A stretch of 32,056 bases of DNA, from NCBI GenBank assembly GCA_001799715.1, contig MGTZ01000045.1, positions 1 through 32,056 on the forward strand, written 5' to 3'. The notes under the pieces were generated by a model, which was not told where the DNA came from, searched no databases, and saw only the letters and a list, made by a program, of their open reading frames with translations. This DNA comes from Elusimicrobia bacterium GWB2_63_16 (lineage in GTDB: Bacteria; Elusimicrobiota; Elusimicrobia; Elusimicrobiales; UBA9959). Positions 29,989-32,056 of this stretch are shown here, one piece after another; positions within the stretch are counted from its first letter, which is position 1; every line of letters starts with the position of its first letter. A program made the translations under genes and the position numbers.

Positions 29989-30521
29989 TGACCAAGACTA
30001 CCCATACCGTTTCCTTCACTCTTAACGGGGAAAAGAAGACCTTCGGCACCAGGCCCGACGAGAAACTGCTCGCCCTGCTGCGCCGCGAGGGCTACCGCGG
30101 CACCAAGTACGGCTGCGGCCAGGGCACCTGCGGCGCCTGCACCGTGCTGCTGGACGGCCGGGCCACCTACGCCTGCCTGCTCTACGCCATGCAGGCCGAG
30201 GGCCGCGAGGTGCGCACCATCGAAAGCGCGGGAACCTTCGACAACCCGTCGGTTTTCCAGAAAGAGCTGGTCGCGGCCGGCGCCGTGCAGTGCGGCTACT
30301 GCATCCCCGGCATGGTCATGAGCGCGACCGCCCTGATGGAGACCGAGAAGGTCCTGGAGGATGAGATAGTGAAGGAATACATGGACGGCAACCTCTGCCG
30401 CTGCACCGGCTATGAAAAGATCTGGGTAGCCCTGCGCAAGACCCTGGACCGCCAGGCCGCCGCGCCGGCCAAAAAGCCCGCGGCCAAAAGCAAATCTTCC
30501 GCGAAGGGTGGCAAAAAATGA
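29988..30521 (+). CDS. Molybdenum hydroxylase 2Fe-2S subunit with Lys/Ala-rich tail
   Basis: A 177-residue subunit with two [2Fe-2S] clusters. The plant-ferredoxin-type cluster has Cys43, Cys48, Cys51 and Cys63 (CGQGTCGACTVLLDG). The second cluster has Cys102, Cys105, Cys137 and Cys139 (CGYCIPGMVMSA and LCRCTGY). It relays electrons from the Mo cofactor to FAD. After the normal end at about residue 155 there is a tail of roughly 22 residues made mostly of Ala, Lys and Ser, not expected for the family. It overlaps its neighbours by 1 and 4 bases. Confidence 0.95.
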   Translation: MTKTTHTVSFTLNGEKKTFGTRPDEKLLALLRREGYRGTKYGCGQGTCGACTVLLDGRATYACLLYAMQAEGREVRTIESAGTFDNPSVFQKELVAAGAVQCGYCIPGMVMSATALMETEKVLEDEIVKEYMDGNLCRCTGYEKIWVALRKTLDRQAAAPAKKPAAKSKSSAKGGKK

Positions 30522-32056
30522 ACAGGCACGAAAAAGCCAAGAACTTCAAGCAGGTGAACCACTCGGTCACCAAGATCGACGCGCTGCAGCTTGCCCTGGG
30601 CAAGGACTCCTACGTCGCCGACTTCGTGCCCAACGACGCCCTGATCGTCAAGATGCTCTGGAGCCCCCACGCCCACGCCCGCATCAAAAAGCTGGACGTC
30701 AGCAAAGCCGAGAAAATGCCCGGCGTGAAGGCCGTGCTCTGGTACGGCAACGTGCCGCGCATCGCCCACTGCACCGCCGGCCAGGGCTTCCCCGAGCCGT
30801 CCCCCTACGACACTTTCATGTTCGATAAAAAGGTCCGCTTCGTAGGCGACCGCGTGGCCGCCGTGGCGGCCGAGACCGAGGAACAGGCCCTGGCCGCCCT
30901 CGAGGTTATCAAAGTAGAGTATGAACTGCTCAAGCCCGTTTTCACCCTGGACGAAGCCATGGCCCCAGGCGCCCCGGTCATCCACGACGAGGCAGAGGCC
31001 CACGTGCCGATCCCTATCCCTTACGAGCCCAAGAAGAACCTCGTGGCCCACGTGGCCTGCGAGGCCGGCAGCTTCGAGAAAGGGCTGAAGGAAGCCGACT
31101 TCACCTTCGACCAGACCTTCGAGACCCCCTACGCGCAGCATTGCCCCATAGAGCCCTATACCTCCCTGGCGCAGATAGCCCCTTCCGGCCGCATCCACAT
31201 CACCACCTCCACGCAGGTGCCGTTCCACTGCCGCCGCATCGTAGCCAAAACGCTCGACGTGCCGGTGCAGAAGATCCGCGTGGTGAAGCCCCGCATCGGC
31301 GGCGGCTTCGGCTGCAAGCAGGAAGTGCTGCTCGACGACGTTACGGCCATGTTCGCGCTGCGCACCGGCCGCGCCTGCCTGTGGCAGTTCAACCGCGAGG
31401 AGACCTTCCGGACCGGCCGCACCCGCCACCCCTTCCGCATCCGCCTGAAGGCCGGCGTCAAGAAGGACGGCACCATCACCGCCATCGACATGGAGGCCAT
31501 CAATAACACCGGCGCCTACGGCGGCCACGGCCTCACCGTGGTCTCGTGCGCGGGCTCCAAGGTGCTGCCGCTCTACCACTGCGAGAACATCAAGTTCGAC
31601 GGCAAGTCCTACTACACCAACCTGCCCGTCGGCGGCGCCTACCGCGGCTTCGGCGCCACGCAGGCCTTCTTCGCCATGGAGTCGCTCATGGACCAGATGG
31701 CCGAGGCGATCGGCATGGACCCCATGAAGTTCCGCCAGATCAACCATATCCGCGAGGGCGAGGGCTCCCCCATCTTCGCGGCGCTGGGCGAGGGCCGCGA
31801 GGGCACCCCCATGACCGTGGGCTCCAACGCGCTGGCCGAATGCATAGTACAGGGCGCCGAGGCCATAGGCTGGGAGAAGCGCCGGGACTGGCGCGGCAAG
31901 ACCGGCCGCTACCGCCGGGGCATCGGCATGGCCTGCCTGATGCAGGGCTCGTCGATCCCGGACATAGACATGGGCGCGGCCTCCATCAAGATCAACGACG
32001 ACGGCTCGTTCAACCTGCTCGTCGGCGCCACCGACCTGGGCACCGGCTCGGACACC
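30518..32056 (+). CDS. Molybdenum hydroxylase large (Mo-cofactor) subunit, C-terminus outside window
   Basis: 513 codons are visible and open to the edge; the family is about 750-800 residues, so roughly a third is missing. The ATG at 30518 overlaps the upstream stop by 4 bases. Motifs are VGDRVAAVAAETEEQAL, HCPIEPYTSLAQI, GGGFGCKQE (Gly261-Cys266-Lys267, pterin binding; family GGFGGK, so a Gly is replaced by Cys) and GGAYRGFGATQAFFAMES (from Gly372). AYRGFG is the xanthine-dehydrogenase-type active-site loop; carbon monoxide dehydrogenase would have AYxCSFR. The catalytic Glu lies beyond the window. It probably hydroxylates a purine or other N-heterocycle or aldehyde, but the substrate is not fixed by what is visible. 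Confidence 0.93.
   Translation, partial: MNRHEKAKNFKQVNHSVTKIDALQLALGKDSYVADFVPNDALIVKMLWSPHAHARIKKLDVSKAEKMPGVKAVLWYGNVPRIAHCTAGQGFPEPSPYDTFMFDKKVRFVGDRVAAVAAETEEQALAALEVIKVEYELLKPVFTLDEAMAPGAPVIHDEAEAHVPIPIPYEPKKNLVAHVACEAGSFEKGLKEADFTFDQTFETPYAQHCPIEPYTSLAQIAPSGRIHITTSTQVPFHCRRIVAKTLDVPVQKIRVVKPRIGGGFGCKQEVLLDDVTAMFALRTGRACLWQFNREETFRTGRTRHPFRIRLKAGVKKDGTITAIDMEAINNTGAYGGHGLTVVSCAGSKVLPLYHCENIKFDGKSYYTNLPVGGAYRGFGATQAFFAMESLMDQMAEAIGMDPMKFRQINHIREGEGSPIFAALGEGREGTPMTVGSNALAECIVQGAEAIGWEKRRDWRGKTGRYRRGIGMACLMQGSSIPDIDMGAASIKINDDGSFNLLVGATDLGTGSDT

Noticed and set aside
30518-32056. Aerobic carbon monoxide dehydrogenase large subunit
   Set aside because: The active-site loop is AYRGFG, not the AYxCSFR of CO dehydrogenases.

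Overview
The window comes from a high-G+C, Gram-negative-type bacterium with an anaerobic lifestyle. The anaerobic signs are superoxide reductase, two ferritin-like proteins, a rubredoxin, a class I hybrid cluster protein and an Fe-S type PurF. The Gram-negative sign is a TolC/HlyD/MacB-type efflux operon. Ile ATA codons are common despite the high G+C. The overall flavour would fit a lineage such as Elusimicrobiota, but that is a low-confidence inference made without a database search.

Region 1 (1-12.6 kb, mostly minus strand) is a de novo purine locus. Read in transcription order it is purE, purC, [terminator and folded element], purS, purL, purQ, purF, purD, purM, [second folded element], purNH, and then a separate purB cut by the window edge. 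Together these cover every step from PRPP to IMP, plus PurB, except PurK. Notable points are a PurN-PurH fusion, a double-length PurS that looks like two PurS domains in tandem, and two multi-hairpin intergenic elements sharing short motifs. A plus-strand PAS histidine kinase sits between purNH and purB.

Region 2 (12.7-19.5 kb, plus strand) is a nitrosative/oxidative stress island. It holds an Rrf2 regulator with three cysteines and a clear promoter/operator, Hcp, a NapH-like polyferredoxin membrane protein, a NifU-type Fe-S scaffold domain, a TIGR02757/DUF2400 protein, rubrerythrin, thiol peroxidase, desulfoferrodoxin, a second ferritin-like protein and rubredoxin. It ends in a bidirectional terminator. 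The set could form a whole electron path from membrane and rubredoxin to peroxide, superoxide and NO detoxification.

Region 3 (19.5-29 kb, minus strand) is cell envelope. It contains a seven-repeat FG-GAP/UnbV exported protein with a PAP2 lipoprotein, a four-gene MacB-type efflux operon (outer-membrane protein with a 21-bp tandem repeat, adaptor, ATPase, permease), and a GT-C glycosyltransferase with a TPR protein.

Region 4 (29.1 kb to the end, plus strand) is a three-subunit molybdenum hydroxylase of the xanthine dehydrogenase family (FAD, 2Fe-2S and Mo subunits, the last cut by the window).

A recurring regulatory theme is leaderless transcription. Several genes lack a Shine-Dalgarno sequence and have a -10 hexamer placed so that transcription would start on or next to the A of the ATG. 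No tRNA, rRNA, CRISPR array or insertion sequence was seen, and there is no gene-free stretch longer than 300 bases.
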